Positions 8,190 through 16,197 of a stretch of 64,000 bases of DNA are shown piece by piece (position 1 is the stretch's first letter; every line of letters starts with the position of its first letter). The stretch covers positions 434,001 to 498,000 of the forward strand of contig SMNZ01000002.1 of assembly GCA_004353515.1 (NCBI GenBank). The letters run 5' to 3'. A program made the translations under genes and the position numbers. The notes under the pieces were generated by a model that was not told the origin of the DNA, did no database searches, and was given only the letters and a program-made list of their open reading frames with translations. Origin of the DNA: Alteromonadaceae bacterium M269. Lineage in GTDB: Bacteria; Pseudomonadota; Gammaproteobacteria; Enterobacterales; Alteromonadaceae.

Positions 8190-10175
8190 ATGATTGTTGA
8201 GTTGGGACATTTTAGTCTGATCATAGCTTTAGGCTTGTCTATATTATTGGCTGTGTATCCCATGTGGGGAGCCAAAGTTAATAGTGAAACATTAATGGCG
8301 ACGGCTAAGCCTCTAGCTTTTGGTATGTTTCTGTTCACTGCACTTTCTTATGCGATTTTGACCTACGCGTTTGTGGTTAATGATTTTAGCCTGACTTACG
8401 TAGCAAGTAATTCGAACAGTCAGCTTCCTGTTTATTACAGAGTGACAGCAGTATGGGGGGGACATGAAGGCTCCTTTCTACTTTGGTTGCTGATGTCTTC
8501 GATATGGACAGTTGCTGTTGCTATGTTTAGCCGAGCTATCCCAAAAGAAATGGTTTCTCGCGTTTTGTCTATTCTCGGATTAATTTCGATAGGGTTTTAT
8601 CTCTATGTTTTAATTGCCTCGAATCCTTTTGAACGTTTACTACCGTTTTATCCGGTAGATGGACGAGACCTGAATCCACTACTACAAGACTTTGGAATGA
8701 TTATTCATCCGCCGTTGTTATACATGGGGTATGTTGGGTTCTCAGTTGCTTATGCGTTTGCAGTAGCAGCACTAATTTCTGGACAATTAGACTCGACATG
8801 GGCTCGCTGGTCTCGACCTTGGACAATTGCTGCCTGGTCTTTCCTAACGATAGGAATCGCGCTAGGCAGTTGGTGGGCGTATAACGAGCTTGGTTGGGGA
8901 GGATGGTGGTTCTGGGATCCTGTTGAAAATGCATCCTTTATGCCGTGGCTAGCAGGTACAGCTTTAATGCACTCTTTGGCAGTCACTGAGAAACGGAAGC
9001 TATTTAAGGCTTGGACAGTTTTGCTAGCAATTACTGCGTTCTCTTTGAGCTTGCTAGGAACATTCTTGGTACGTTCGGGAGTTATTGTTTCAGTTCACTC
9101 TTTTGCAAGTGACCCTCAACGTGGACTATTTATTTTAGGGTTGTTAGTACTGGTTGTTGGTGGTTCTCTCTTATTATTTGCATTACGAGCTCCTCAACTG
9201 AGAAGTGCAGGCAGATATGAGCTGGTTTCGCGAGAAGTCATGTTAGTTGGGAATAACATCTTATTGAGCGCTGCAACTTTAGTTGTGCTTTTGGGAACCT
9301 TGTTACCGCTTATTCATAAAGAGTTAGGGTTAGGTTCTATTTCAATTGGCCAGCCATTTTTTAATCAAATGTTTACTTATTTAATAGTACCTTTTGTATT
9401 CCTGATGGGCGTGGGGCCCTTGTCTCGATGGAAAAAGCAAGAGCCCACGGCTCTAAAAAATCAGCTTATTGCGGCGTTTTCACTGTCTATACTAGCTGCT
9501 GTTTTGATTGGTTATGCGTTTGACCAACTAATTTATTTGGCCGTCTTGGGTGTTACTTTGAGCGTTTGGATCTTAATTTTTACAGTGCAAGAAGTTAGAC
9601 AACGGATTGGTTATACAAATAATTTGGCGAAACTTTCCGAGTTAACTCGAAGCCATTGGGGCATGGTGTTAGGGCATGTAGGTTTCGCTTTAGTGCTTAT
9701 GGGAATTACCTTAACGTCCAACTACAGTGTTCAAAAAGACGTAAGGATGTCAGTTAATGAGCGAGTGGAGCTTGCAGGTTATGATTTTGAATTCTTGGGC
9801 GTTCATGAAGCTAACGGACCGAATTACAGTGCTAGTGTGGGGCGTCTCAATGTGTACAGAAATGGTAAACTCAAGAGTGAAATAAGCACAGAGAAGCGTT
9901 TTTATCCTGTTCAGCGCAATGTTATGACAGAGGCCGGTATTGACGCTGGCCTTACGAGAGATCTTTATGTTGCTATTGGTGAGCAGTTCGCTAACGGTGA
10001 TTGGGCGTTGCGTGTATACGTGAAGCCTTTTGTTCGTTGGATCTGGGCAGGTGCGTTTCTGATGGCTATTGGAGGGATGTTGTCAATTGCAGACAAGAGG
10101 TACCGCATGGCTAAAAGAGCAAAAGAAGCTTCTCAGCCTTTTGGCGGAAAACAGATAGTAGGTATGAGCCATTGA
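8190..10175 (+). CDS. ccmF: Haem lyase subunit CcmF
   Basis: Large membrane protein of 661 aa with many transmembrane segments. It has the haem-handling WWD motif GGWWFWDPVENASFMPW near residue 235, as well as VWGGHEGS near 90 and DFGMIIHPPLLYMGY near 170, all conserved in CcmF. It catalyses haem attachment to apocytochrome c with CcmH and CcmI. ATG at 8190 is two bases after the ccmE stop; the end overlaps the TTG start of ccmG. Confidence 0.97.
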   Translation: MIVELGHFSLIIALGLSILLAVYPMWGAKVNSETLMATAKPLAFGMFLFTALSYAILTYAFVVNDFSLTYVASNSNSQLPVYYRVTAVWGGHEGSFLLWLLMSSIWTVAVAMFSRAIPKEMVSRVLSILGLISIGFYLYVLIASNPFERLLPFYPVDGRDLNPLLQDFGMIIHPPLLYMGYVGFSVAYAFAVAALISGQLDSTWARWSRPWTIAAWSFLTIGIALGSWWAYNELGWGGWWFWDPVENASFMPWLAGTALMHSLAVTEKRKLFKAWTVLLAITAFSLSLLGTFLVRSGVIVSVHSFASDPQRGLFILGLLVLVVGGSLLLFALRAPQLRSAGRYELVSREVMLVGNNILLSAATLVVLLGTLLPLIHKELGLGSISIGQPFFNQMFTYLIVPFVFLMGVGPLSRWKKQEPTALKNQLIAAFSLSILAAVLIGYAFDQLIYLAVLGVTLSVWILIFTVQEVRQRIGYTNNLAKLSELTRSHWGMVLGHVGFALVLMGITLTSNYSVQKDVRMSVNERVELAGYDFEFLGVHEANGPNYSASVGRLNVYRNGKLKSEISTEKRFYPVQRNVMTEAGIDAGLTRDLYVAIGEQFANGDWALRVYVKPFVRWIWAGAFLMAIGGMLSIADKRYRMAKRAKEASQPFGGKQIVGMSH

Positions 10176-10744
10176 AAAAAGTCGCTATTTTCGGATTACC
10201 TCTCGCTTTCTTTTTGTTAGCTGCTGTTTTTTTGATGCGTGGTTTATATTCTAATCCTGCAGAAAGAGATTCAACACTGATTGGTCAACCGTTACCGCCA
10301 TTTCAGTTAGTTGATGTGATGGATGAGGCGATTCAATATCGTAATGATGCACTGACAGGTGAGGTTAACTTAATTAATGTTTGGGGAACTTGGTGTCAAA
10401 CTTGTGCTGTTGAACTTCCATTCCTTACGCAGTTAAAAGACCAAGGGGTTAATGTTGTTGGCCTTTACCATGAACTCGATAGTGACCCAGCTTTTGGTGT
10501 AAAGAGTGTCGATGTTATTCGAACAGAAATTACTGAAATGCTGAAAACATTGGGAAATCCGTACCGATTTAATATGTTGGATGAAGGTCGGCGTTACTCT
10601 CTGGACTTAGGTGTTACCGGAGCTCCGGAAACTTTTCTTATTGATAAGTCGGGTAAGGTAAGATTGCATCACATCGGTGACCTAAATCAGAGAGTATGGC
10701 AGAGCAAGTTCGCTAGGCTTTACTCGGAATTGGAATCTGAATAA
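10172..10744 (+). CDS. ccmG: Thiol:disulfide oxidoreductase CcmG (DsbE)
   Basis: Membrane-anchored thioredoxin of 190 aa, with an N-terminal signal anchor (residues 5-24) and active site WGTWCQTC, Cys75/Cys78. GVTGAPETFLID supplies the cis-proline-type loop of the family. It keeps the apocytochrome CXXCH cysteines reduced for haem ligation. TTG start at 10172 overlaps the ccmF stop (TTGA), which suggests translational coupling and a reduced level relative to ccmF. Confidence 0.94.
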   Translation: MKKVAIFGLPLAFFLLAAVFLMRGLYSNPAERDSTLIGQPLPPFQLVDVMDEAIQYRNDALTGEVNLINVWGTWCQTCAVELPFLTQLKDQGVNVVGLYHELDSDPAFGVKSVDVIRTEITEMLKTLGNPYRFNMLDEGRRYSLDLGVTGAPETFLIDKSGKVRLHHIGDLNQRVWQSKFARLYSELESE

Positions 10745-10746
10745 CG

Positions 10747-11202
10747 ATGAATTTCAGATCTTTTTTAATAATACTGTTCGGCATAATTCTGTACTCGGTG
10801 TCTCACAGCGCTTCAAGTGTTGAGGAGAAGTTTTCTTTCGAAGATGAAAGCAAGCGGGCATTGTTTATTGAGTTAGGCAATGAGCTACGTTGCCCAAAAT
10901 GTCAAAATCAGAACATAGCTGATTCTAACGCGGTTGTTGCTAAAGATATAACAGCTAAAGTTTATGAACTCGTTAAGGATGGAAAGAGCAAGGATGAAAT
11001 CATATCTTATATGAAGTTGCGATATGGTGACTTTGTTCACTACGAGCCTCCAATTACTCCATTAACACTGTGGTTGTGGTTACTTCCTTTGATATTCATT
11101 TTGTTCGGATGTGTATTTATGTTTCTCCTGAGCAAAAAGAAGCAAGTCGATATTAGTCAAGAACAGCTGCAAAAGGCTGACGAGTGGTTAGATACTAAAT
11201 AA
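10747..11202 (+). CDS. ccmH: Cytochrome c maturation protein CcmH
   Basis: Protein of 151 aa with signal peptide (residues 1-23), a periplasmic helical domain with LRCPKCQNQN (Cys49, Cys52) and a C-terminal transmembrane helix (LWLWLLPLIFILFGCVFMFLL). This is the short CcmH, the thiol-oxidoreductase half; the TPR half is the separate next gene. It resolves disulfides of apocytochrome c with CcmG. Its stop shares a base with the ccmI ATG at 11202. Confidence 0.94.
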   Translation: MNFRSFLIILFGIILYSVSHSASSVEEKFSFEDESKRALFIELGNELRCPKCQNQNIADSNAVVAKDITAKVYELVKDGKSKDEIISYMKLRYGDFVHYEPPITPLTLWLWLLPLIFILFGCVFMFLLSKKKQVDISQEQLQKADEWLDTK

Positions 11203-12437
11203 TGATTTTTTTTATTCTTATTGCAATAGGCTTGGTCTTATTTGCGTCTTTACTCATTCTGATTCCAGCCATGAGAAGTCGTGGGGCCAATATCCAAGAA
11301 CAGGAGTCACGAAGAGAGCTTAATGTTCGATTAACTAAGCAACGTCTCAATGAATTGGATGATGAATTAGCACAAGGCTTATTGACTGATGAAGCCTATC
11401 AAGCTGCGCAAGAAGAACTAAAAGTCGGTTTAGTCACTGAAATAGATAAAACTAATGACGAGCATACTAGCGGTTCTATCAAGTGGGCAGTCGCGGTAGG
11501 ATTTATAGCTAGTGTTATTGCTTGTGGGATTGTTTACCAGAGAGTCAGTCAACTTCCACGAGTCAATCATTGGCAAGAAACGGTTTCAAACGCGGAAGGA
11601 TTAAAAAATAAGCTTGGGCAGGCTTCAGTAGACAACATAGGCGTTTCTGACCTCAGAGACGTTGCCTTAGTTTTGCGTACAGCATTAATAGATAGCCCTG
11701 AAGATCATCGTCGGTGGCATATGTTGGGGCGTGTTTACATGTCCCTGCAACGACCTGATTTAGCTGCAGAGGCACTGGAAAAGTCACTCGCTATTGATCA
11801 AAACGTTGTTGAAGCCATGATGACCTATAGTCAGGCATTAATAACGCTCGGTGATGAGTTTAGTTTAAACAAAGCTAAAAATTGGTTGAGCAAAGCAGTT
11901 GAAAGCAGGCCACAGAGTCAGCAAGCTTGGGGTTTATTGGCGGTAACGGCTACGCAACTGGGGGATAACCAGTTAGCGCAACGTTGTTGGCAAACCTTGG
12001 CTACTATCATTGAACCATCCGATCCTGCTTATGCGCTGGTTCAACAGCAACTTAATAGTCATTCGGATAACGAAAGCGAAGCTCGAACAACTTTTGATAT
12101 TCAAGTCGAACTTTCAAGTGAATTGGCAGACAAATTACCCGAAAAAGCATTTTTATTTGTTTTTGCACAGGACAATAAGAGTGATGTTAGAATGCCGGCT
12201 GCTGTAGTTAAGATTCCACTTAGCAAATTCCCTCTTCAAGTCGAGTTATCGAGTCAAGATGCGATGATGCCAAGTTATAATTTGAATCAGCTGGAACAGG
12301 TGAAGCTTGTTGCAAGAATATCGGTAGATGAGAACGTAGCGACATCTTTTGGTGAACTACAAGGCGAAACTGTGGTCGATGTTATTCACGGTAATCGAAG
12401 TTCTCAAACTATTATCATTAACCAGGAGTTGTTGTGA
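11202..12437 (+). CDS. ccmI: Apocytochrome c chaperone CcmI (TPR)
   Basis: Protein of 411 aa: an N-terminal membrane helix, a cytoplasmic loop with the CcmI-typical ESRRELNVRLTKQRLNELDDEL, a second membrane helix near residue 95, then periplasmic TPR repeats (HMLGRVYMSLQRPDLAAEAL, AWGLLAVTATQLGDNQLAQ) and a C-terminal beta domain. CcmI binds the C-terminus of apocytochrome c and brings it to CcmF/H. Its stop overlaps the GTG start of mlaA, so the operon runs on. Confidence 0.9.
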   Translation: MIFFILIAIGLVLFASLLILIPAMRSRGANIQEQESRRELNVRLTKQRLNELDDELAQGLLTDEAYQAAQEELKVGLVTEIDKTNDEHTSGSIKWAVAVGFIASVIACGIVYQRVSQLPRVNHWQETVSNAEGLKNKLGQASVDNIGVSDLRDVALVLRTALIDSPEDHRRWHMLGRVYMSLQRPDLAAEALEKSLAIDQNVVEAMMTYSQALITLGDEFSLNKAKNWLSKAVESRPQSQQAWGLLAVTATQLGDNQLAQRCWQTLATIIEPSDPAYALVQQQLNSHSDNESEARTTFDIQVELSSELADKLPEKAFLFVFAQDNKSDVRMPAAVVKIPLSKFPLQVELSSQDAMMPSYNLNQLEQVKLVARISVDENVATSFGELQGETVVDVIHGNRSSQTIIINQELL

Positions 12438-13198
12438 GTAAAATTAGCCCTCTATTATTGTTGGCTGCTTTGTTGTTAGGTGGTTGTGCCTCGAATAATG
12501 TAGATGATCAAGTAGAACAAGAGACAAACGAACCTAATATTGATCCATTTGAGCCTGTTAACAGGGTTTTTTGGACATTTAATTGGGATTATTTAGATAA
12601 ATATATACTGAGACCTGTCGCTATTGGATATACCACTTATACCCCTGACCCAGTGCGTAAGGGGCTTTTGAATGCGGCTGTTAACCTTGAAGAACCTGCT
12701 AGCGTCGTCAGTAACTTGCTCCAAGGAAAGCCCAAGGGGTCTGCTGTTAGTTTGGGCAGATTTGTTCTTAACTCTACTGTAGGTTTACTCGGAACCATTG
12801 ATGTAGCTAAGAGAGTTGGTTGGGAGAGACAGGAAGAAGAGTTAGGGGAAACTTTTGGCGTTTGGGGGATTGGGACAGGTCCATTTTTAATGTTACCAGG
12901 ATTTGGTCCGACAGATATTCGTAGCCTTGCAGGGGATACTTTAGATAGTACTTACTTCCCGCTATCAGAACTGAATATCTATGTGTCAGTCATTCGAGTA
13001 GGTATAAAGGCGTTGGAAGCGCGAGCAGCTCTTGTTGATCAAGAACAGTTGCTAAACAACTCTCTAGATCCATATGCATTAATCAGAGAAATTTACTTCC
13101 AAGATCTTGAGTTTAAGGTGAAGGATGGTAACGTCGAAATACCGGAAGACGAGTTAGAGCTAGACGACGAGTTTGACGAGTATTTAGAAGATTTATAA
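12434..13198 (+). CDS. mlaA: Outer-membrane lipid asymmetry lipoprotein MlaA (VacJ)
   Basis: Lipoprotein of 254 aa with lipobox LLLGGC, Cys18. The mature region starts IDPFEPVNRVFWTFN, the hallmark of MlaA, followed by LNAAVNLEEPASVVSNLLQG and GVWGIGTGPFLMLPGFGPT. MlaA removes surface-exposed phospholipids from the outer membrane and hands them to the Mla system. The rest of mla is not in the window. GTG start overlaps the ccmI stop, so it is the last gene of the ccm transcript. The tail is very acidic (Asp/Glu-rich). Confidence 0.95.
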   Translation: MSKISPLLLLAALLLGGCASNNVDDQVEQETNEPNIDPFEPVNRVFWTFNWDYLDKYILRPVAIGYTTYTPDPVRKGLLNAAVNLEEPASVVSNLLQGKPKGSAVSLGRFVLNSTVGLLGTIDVAKRVGWERQEEELGETFGVWGIGTGPFLMLPGFGPTDIRSLAGDTLDSTYFPLSELNIYVSVIRVGIKALEARAALVDQEQLLNNSLDPYALIREIYFQDLEFKVKDGNVEIPEDELELDDEFDEYLEDL

Positions 13199-13226
13199 TG
13201 TAGCGAAGTATTAATCTTTGATTATT

Positions 13227-13252
13227 AAGGCACCTTGTTAAGGTGCCTTTTT
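13227..13252 (+). terminator. Intrinsic terminator between mlaA and galE
   Basis: Perfect 10-bp stem AAGGCACCTT (13227-13236) and AAGGTGCCTT (13240-13249) followed by T's on the plus strand. It ends the ccm-mlaA transcript and, being symmetric, may also serve galE from the other side. Confidence 0.85.
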
Positions 13253-13259
13253 ACTTTAC

Positions 13260-14276
13260 TTAGTCGTAGCCATTGGGGTTTTGAGACTGCCATCGCCAAG
13301 AGTCGGAACACATATCAGCAATACCTTTGGTTGCTTTCCAGCCAAGCTCTTTTGCAGCTAAACTAGCGTCGGCATAACAGGATGCAATATCGCCTGGTCT
13401 TCTATCTACGATTTTGTAGCTTACTTTCTGACCGCTTTGTTGTTCGAAGTTATTAACCATGTCCAAGACACTATAACCTTGTCCTGTTCCTAAGTTGTAT
13501 GTCACTAATCCAGGTTTTTGCTCTAATTTAGTGAGTGCTTTTAAATGGCCGTCAGCTAAATCCTCTACATGAATATAGTCTCTTACACCGGTCCCGTCCG
13601 GAGTATCGTAGTCGTTTCCATAGACAGCTAGTTGTTCACGCCTGCCCGTCGCAACTTGCGTAATGAACGGCATTAAATTATTGGGGATACCACTAGGATC
13701 TTCGCCTATTTTACCCGACTTATGAGCCCCTACAGGATTGAAATAGCGCAATACGGCTATGTTCCATTGGCTATCCGACACATATAAGTCGTGTAAAACA
13801 TTTTCGACCATAAGTTTGGACATGCCATAGGGATTAGTGGGCTTACCTGCGGGCATATCTTCTTTCAGTGGTAAAGATATTGGGTCACCGTAAACTGTAG
13901 CCGATGAACTGAAAACGAAGTTTTTAACACCAAATTCAGCCATGACTTCACATAGGTTAATTGTCCCGAAAACATTGTTTTCATAGTACTGCAGGGGCTT
14001 TTCAACGGATTCACCAACCGCTTTTAGCCCTGCGAAATGGATAACAGACGATATCTTATGTTTGGCAAAGAGCTCTTGCAACGTACCTTTGTCTCTAATG
14101 TCACCTTGTATAAAAGTGAGTTCCGAATTAGCTATTTGTTGAACTCTCTCAAGGGATTCGTATGAGGAATTACTGAGATTGTCTAAAACAACCACTTTAT
14201 TTTTAGCTTCTAAAAGCTGTAGTACTGTGTGACTACCGATATAACCGGCTCCACCGGTAACAAGTATTGTTGGCAC
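13260..14276 (-). CDS. galE: UDP-glucose 4-epimerase GalE
   Basis: SDR-family epimerase of 338 aa, identical in length to E. coli GalE. NAD-binding GGAGYIG at residues 8-14, catalytic YGMSK near 148, YFNPVGAH and the C-terminal NLGTGQGYSV. It interconverts UDP-glucose and UDP-galactose for polysaccharide synthesis. The start is GTG at 14276, supported by GGAG eight bases upstream and by the protein then starting MPTILVTGG; in-frame extension further upstream adds an unlikely 15-residue leader. It lies 13 bases downstream of a small membrane ORF on the same strand. Confidence 0.95.
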   Translation of the reverse strand: MPTILVTGGAGYIGSHTVLQLLEAKNKVVVLDNLSNSSYESLERVQQIANSELTFIQGDIRDKGTLQELFAKHKISSVIHFAGLKAVGESVEKPLQYYENNVFGTINLCEVMAEFGVKNFVFSSSATVYGDPISLPLKEDMPAGKPTNPYGMSKLMVENVLHDLYVSDSQWNIAVLRYFNPVGAHKSGKIGEDPSGIPNNLMPFITQVATGRREQLAVYGNDYDTPDGTGVRDYIHVEDLADGHLKALTKLEQKPGLVTYNLGTGQGYSVLDMVNNFEQQSGQKVSYKIVDRRPGDIASCYADASLAAKELGWKATKGIADMCSDSWRWQSQNPNGYD

Positions 14277-14289
14277 GAATTCTTCTCCG

Positions 14290-14574
14290 TCAATTAGATA
14301 TGTACTTAGCACAGAGGCCATATTGAATTGGTTTTAGCAATAAAGGATAAGCTAGTGTAACTAAAATTGCCCATAAAAGAGCTGTCCAATTGCTACTTAT
14401 TTGTAGTATAAATATGAATATTGGTATCAGTATTAACAATTTTAACAAATTAAGAAACCAGACCTCTGGTTTGCTCATCTTTTTATTGGCTTCTTCTATT
14501 TTTTCTAGCCTTTTCGTTAAGGGAAGAGATGAGAGTGTTGGAATTTGCCTTGTGGAAAAATATAATTTTATCAT
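14290..14574 (-). CDS. Small hypothetical membrane protein upstream of galE
   Basis: Possible protein of 94 aa with two hydrophobic stretches (LLKLLILIPIFIFILQI and ALLWAILVTLAYPLLL) separated by a short polar turn. I do not recognise a family. ATG 14574 has no strong ribosome site; a second ATG at 14478 would give a shorter protein that keeps both helices. The close spacing to galE and the stop placed just before the galE ribosome site suggest a two-gene transcript. It could also be an incidental frame. Confidence 0.45.
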   Translation of the reverse strand: MIKLYFSTRQIPTLSSLPLTKRLEKIEEANKKMSKPEVWFLNLLKLLILIPIFIFILQISSNWTALLWAILVTLAYPLLLKPIQYGLCAKYISN

Positions 14575-14993
14575 TCTATGCTCTGGGTATGCGTTTTTAA
14601 TCAGGTCTTAAACGTTATCTGAATTTTCATGGCTTAAGTTTGTCGAAAATCAACAAGCTTATATAGTAATAAATTTAAGATAGTTGCGGGTTTTGCCGAT
14701 CATCTAACTATATTGATTGATAAGTACCATTAATAGTCTATTTTTGTTGGCTGGTTGATATGTTATTGACTATAATAGCGAGGCATTTTATCAAAATTAT
14801 CAATTACCTGGGTTATACCTATATGAAAAGTGGTAAGAACAAAAAAACTCACTACTTTGGTTCAATTCCCCATGACATAAAGCTTGATACGTTTTATCAT
14901 TGCGCCGCCAATTGAGAGATGAGTTATATATGAGTTACCAATTGGTATTCATCGATTTTTATTGTTTATTTAAGGCTAGGACGCTACGTTAGT
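14575..14993. other. Intergenic region upstream of the wecA-like gene
   Basis: This 419-base AT-rich gap separates divergent transcripts. It holds a candidate promoter at 14747-14776, a 30-codon frame at 14823-14915 that has no ribosome site and no recognisable product, and near 14919-14937 a repeated ATGAGTTA flanked by CCAATTG (14908-14914) and CCAATTGG (14938-14945). These could be operators or nothing. I see no JUMPstart/ops match. Confidence 0.4.
14747..14776 (+). promoter_or_regulatory. Candidate sigma-70 promoter for the wecA-like gene
   Basis: TTGGCT (14747-14752) and a perfect TATAAT (14771-14776) with an 18-base spacer. Transcription would start near 14783, giving a leader of about 210 bases before the wecA-like ATG. 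Confidence 0.5.
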
Positions 14994-16043
14994 ATGACAA
15001 CAATTCTTATATCTCTAGTTATTGCTTTCTCTGCCAGCTTATGCGCTATCAAGGCTATCAAACCTATATCGTACAAAATAGGTTTGGTTGATGTCCCCAA
15101 TCATAGAAAAAAACACAATGGAGAAATTCCATTAATAGGTGGTATTGCTGTTTTTGTTGGAGTTTTGACGGCTTGTTCGATACTTTATCCGCATAGTCAA
15201 GTACTTGATTTGTATTTAATTTCTTCTGCACTAATTGTTTTTGTGGGAGCACTAGATGACTATAGAGAACTAGCTGTATCAGTTAGATTATGCGCACAGG
15301 TGCTGATTTCATCCATTATGGTATTTGGTGCAAACCTACATATCGAATCTTTTGGTAATATACTTGGATTTGGTAGTGTTGAGCTTCTATGGTTTGGTTA
15401 CCCTATTACAGTTTTAGCCGTTATCGCGGCAATTAATGCCTTTAATATGACTGATGGTATAGATGGCTTAGCAGGTTCTTTGAGTGTTGTATCATTCCTA
15501 AGCCTTGCTTGCCTGATGTTACTTAGCAACGCCCAGTATTCTTATGTTCCTTTAATTCTTGCTTTCGCGACCATTCCATATTTAGCTTTTAATTTAGGGT
15601 TGATTGGCGGTCAAGCCAAGAAAATTTTTATGGGTGACGCTGGTAGTATGTTTGTTGGACTAAGTGTTGTTTGGCTGTTAGTTTTAGGTTCTCAAGGTGA
15701 ATCGCCAGCTTTCAGACCTGTTTCTGCGTTATGGATTATTGCAATCCCGCTATGGGATATGTGTGCAATAACGCTACGCAGGATTTCTCAAGGTCGTAGC
15801 CCGTTCATGCCTGATAGAGAACATTTACACCATATCTTTTTAAGAATGGGGTATTCTTCCAAAAAATCTCTCGTACTGATTGTTTGCTTAGCTGTTATAT
15901 TTGCAATGGTAGGGGTTTTGGGCGAGTTGTATCAAATACCAGAAATTGTCATGTTTGTTGGATTCCTATTGTTGTTTGCTGGTTATTACTTTTCTCTAAA
16001 ACATGTATGGAAACTTACTAAAATAGCTAAGGTGGTTGGATAA
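14994..16043 (+). CDS. wecA: WecA-like undecaprenyl-phosphate sugar-1-phosphate transferase
   Basis: Polytopic membrane protein of 349 aa with about eleven hydrophobic segments, of the MraY/WecA family. GLVDVPNHRKKHNGEIPLIGG near the start, ALDDYREL, NAFNMTDGIDGLAG, FMGDAGSMFVG and the WecA-type MPDREHLHHIFLR carry the conserved acidic and His residues. It transfers a sugar-1-phosphate (GlcNAc-1-P in E. coli WecA) to undecaprenyl phosphate, the first step in a lipid-linked glycan. Substrate cannot be read from the sequence. A strong terminator follows, so it is probably transcribed apart from the SLBB gene. Confidence 0.85.
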   Translation: MTTILISLVIAFSASLCAIKAIKPISYKIGLVDVPNHRKKHNGEIPLIGGIAVFVGVLTACSILYPHSQVLDLYLISSALIVFVGALDDYRELAVSVRLCAQVLISSIMVFGANLHIESFGNILGFGSVELLWFGYPITVLAVIAAINAFNMTDGIDGLAGSLSVVSFLSLACLMLLSNAQYSYVPLILAFATIPYLAFNLGLIGGQAKKIFMGDAGSMFVGLSVVWLLVLGSQGESPAFRPVSALWIIAIPLWDMCAITLRRISQGRSPFMPDREHLHHIFLRMGYSSKKSLVLIVCLAVIFAMVGVLGELYQIPEIVMFVGFLLLFAGYYFSLKHVWKLTKIAKVVG

Positions 16044-16092
16044 AACTAAGTACTATTTTAGGTTACCTCTGTGGTGTTATTTAATTATATGT

Positions 16093-16130
16093 AAAAAGCA
16101 CATAAATGTATTTATGTGCTTTTTATTTTT
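16093..16130 (+). terminator. Intrinsic terminator after the wecA-like gene
   Basis: AAAAAGCACATAAAT (16093-16107) pairs perfectly with ATTTATGTGCTTTTT (16110-16124), followed by ATTTTT. It lies inside the long 5' extension of the SLBB reading frame, which shows that the extension is not coding. Confidence 0.8.
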
Positions 16131-16197
16131 AAGTTATTGTTTTAATTTTGTGTCTGTGTTCAGGATGCGTTGTTCAAGGTTAGTTAGGATTAGTTTT

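Noticed and set aside
14823-14915. 30-codon frame upstream of the wecA-like gene
   Set aside because: No Shine-Dalgarno sequence and no recognisable peptide; could be a leader peptide but nothing supports it.
14941-14993. Possible JUMPstart/ops (RfaH) element before the polysaccharide genes
   Set aside because: GGACGCTACGTT only loosely resembles GGCGGTAGCGTG; too many mismatches.
16036-16197. 5' extension of the SLBB exporter frame
   Set aside because: It contains a perfect intrinsic terminator (16093-16130) and would place a normal signal peptide in the interior of the protein.
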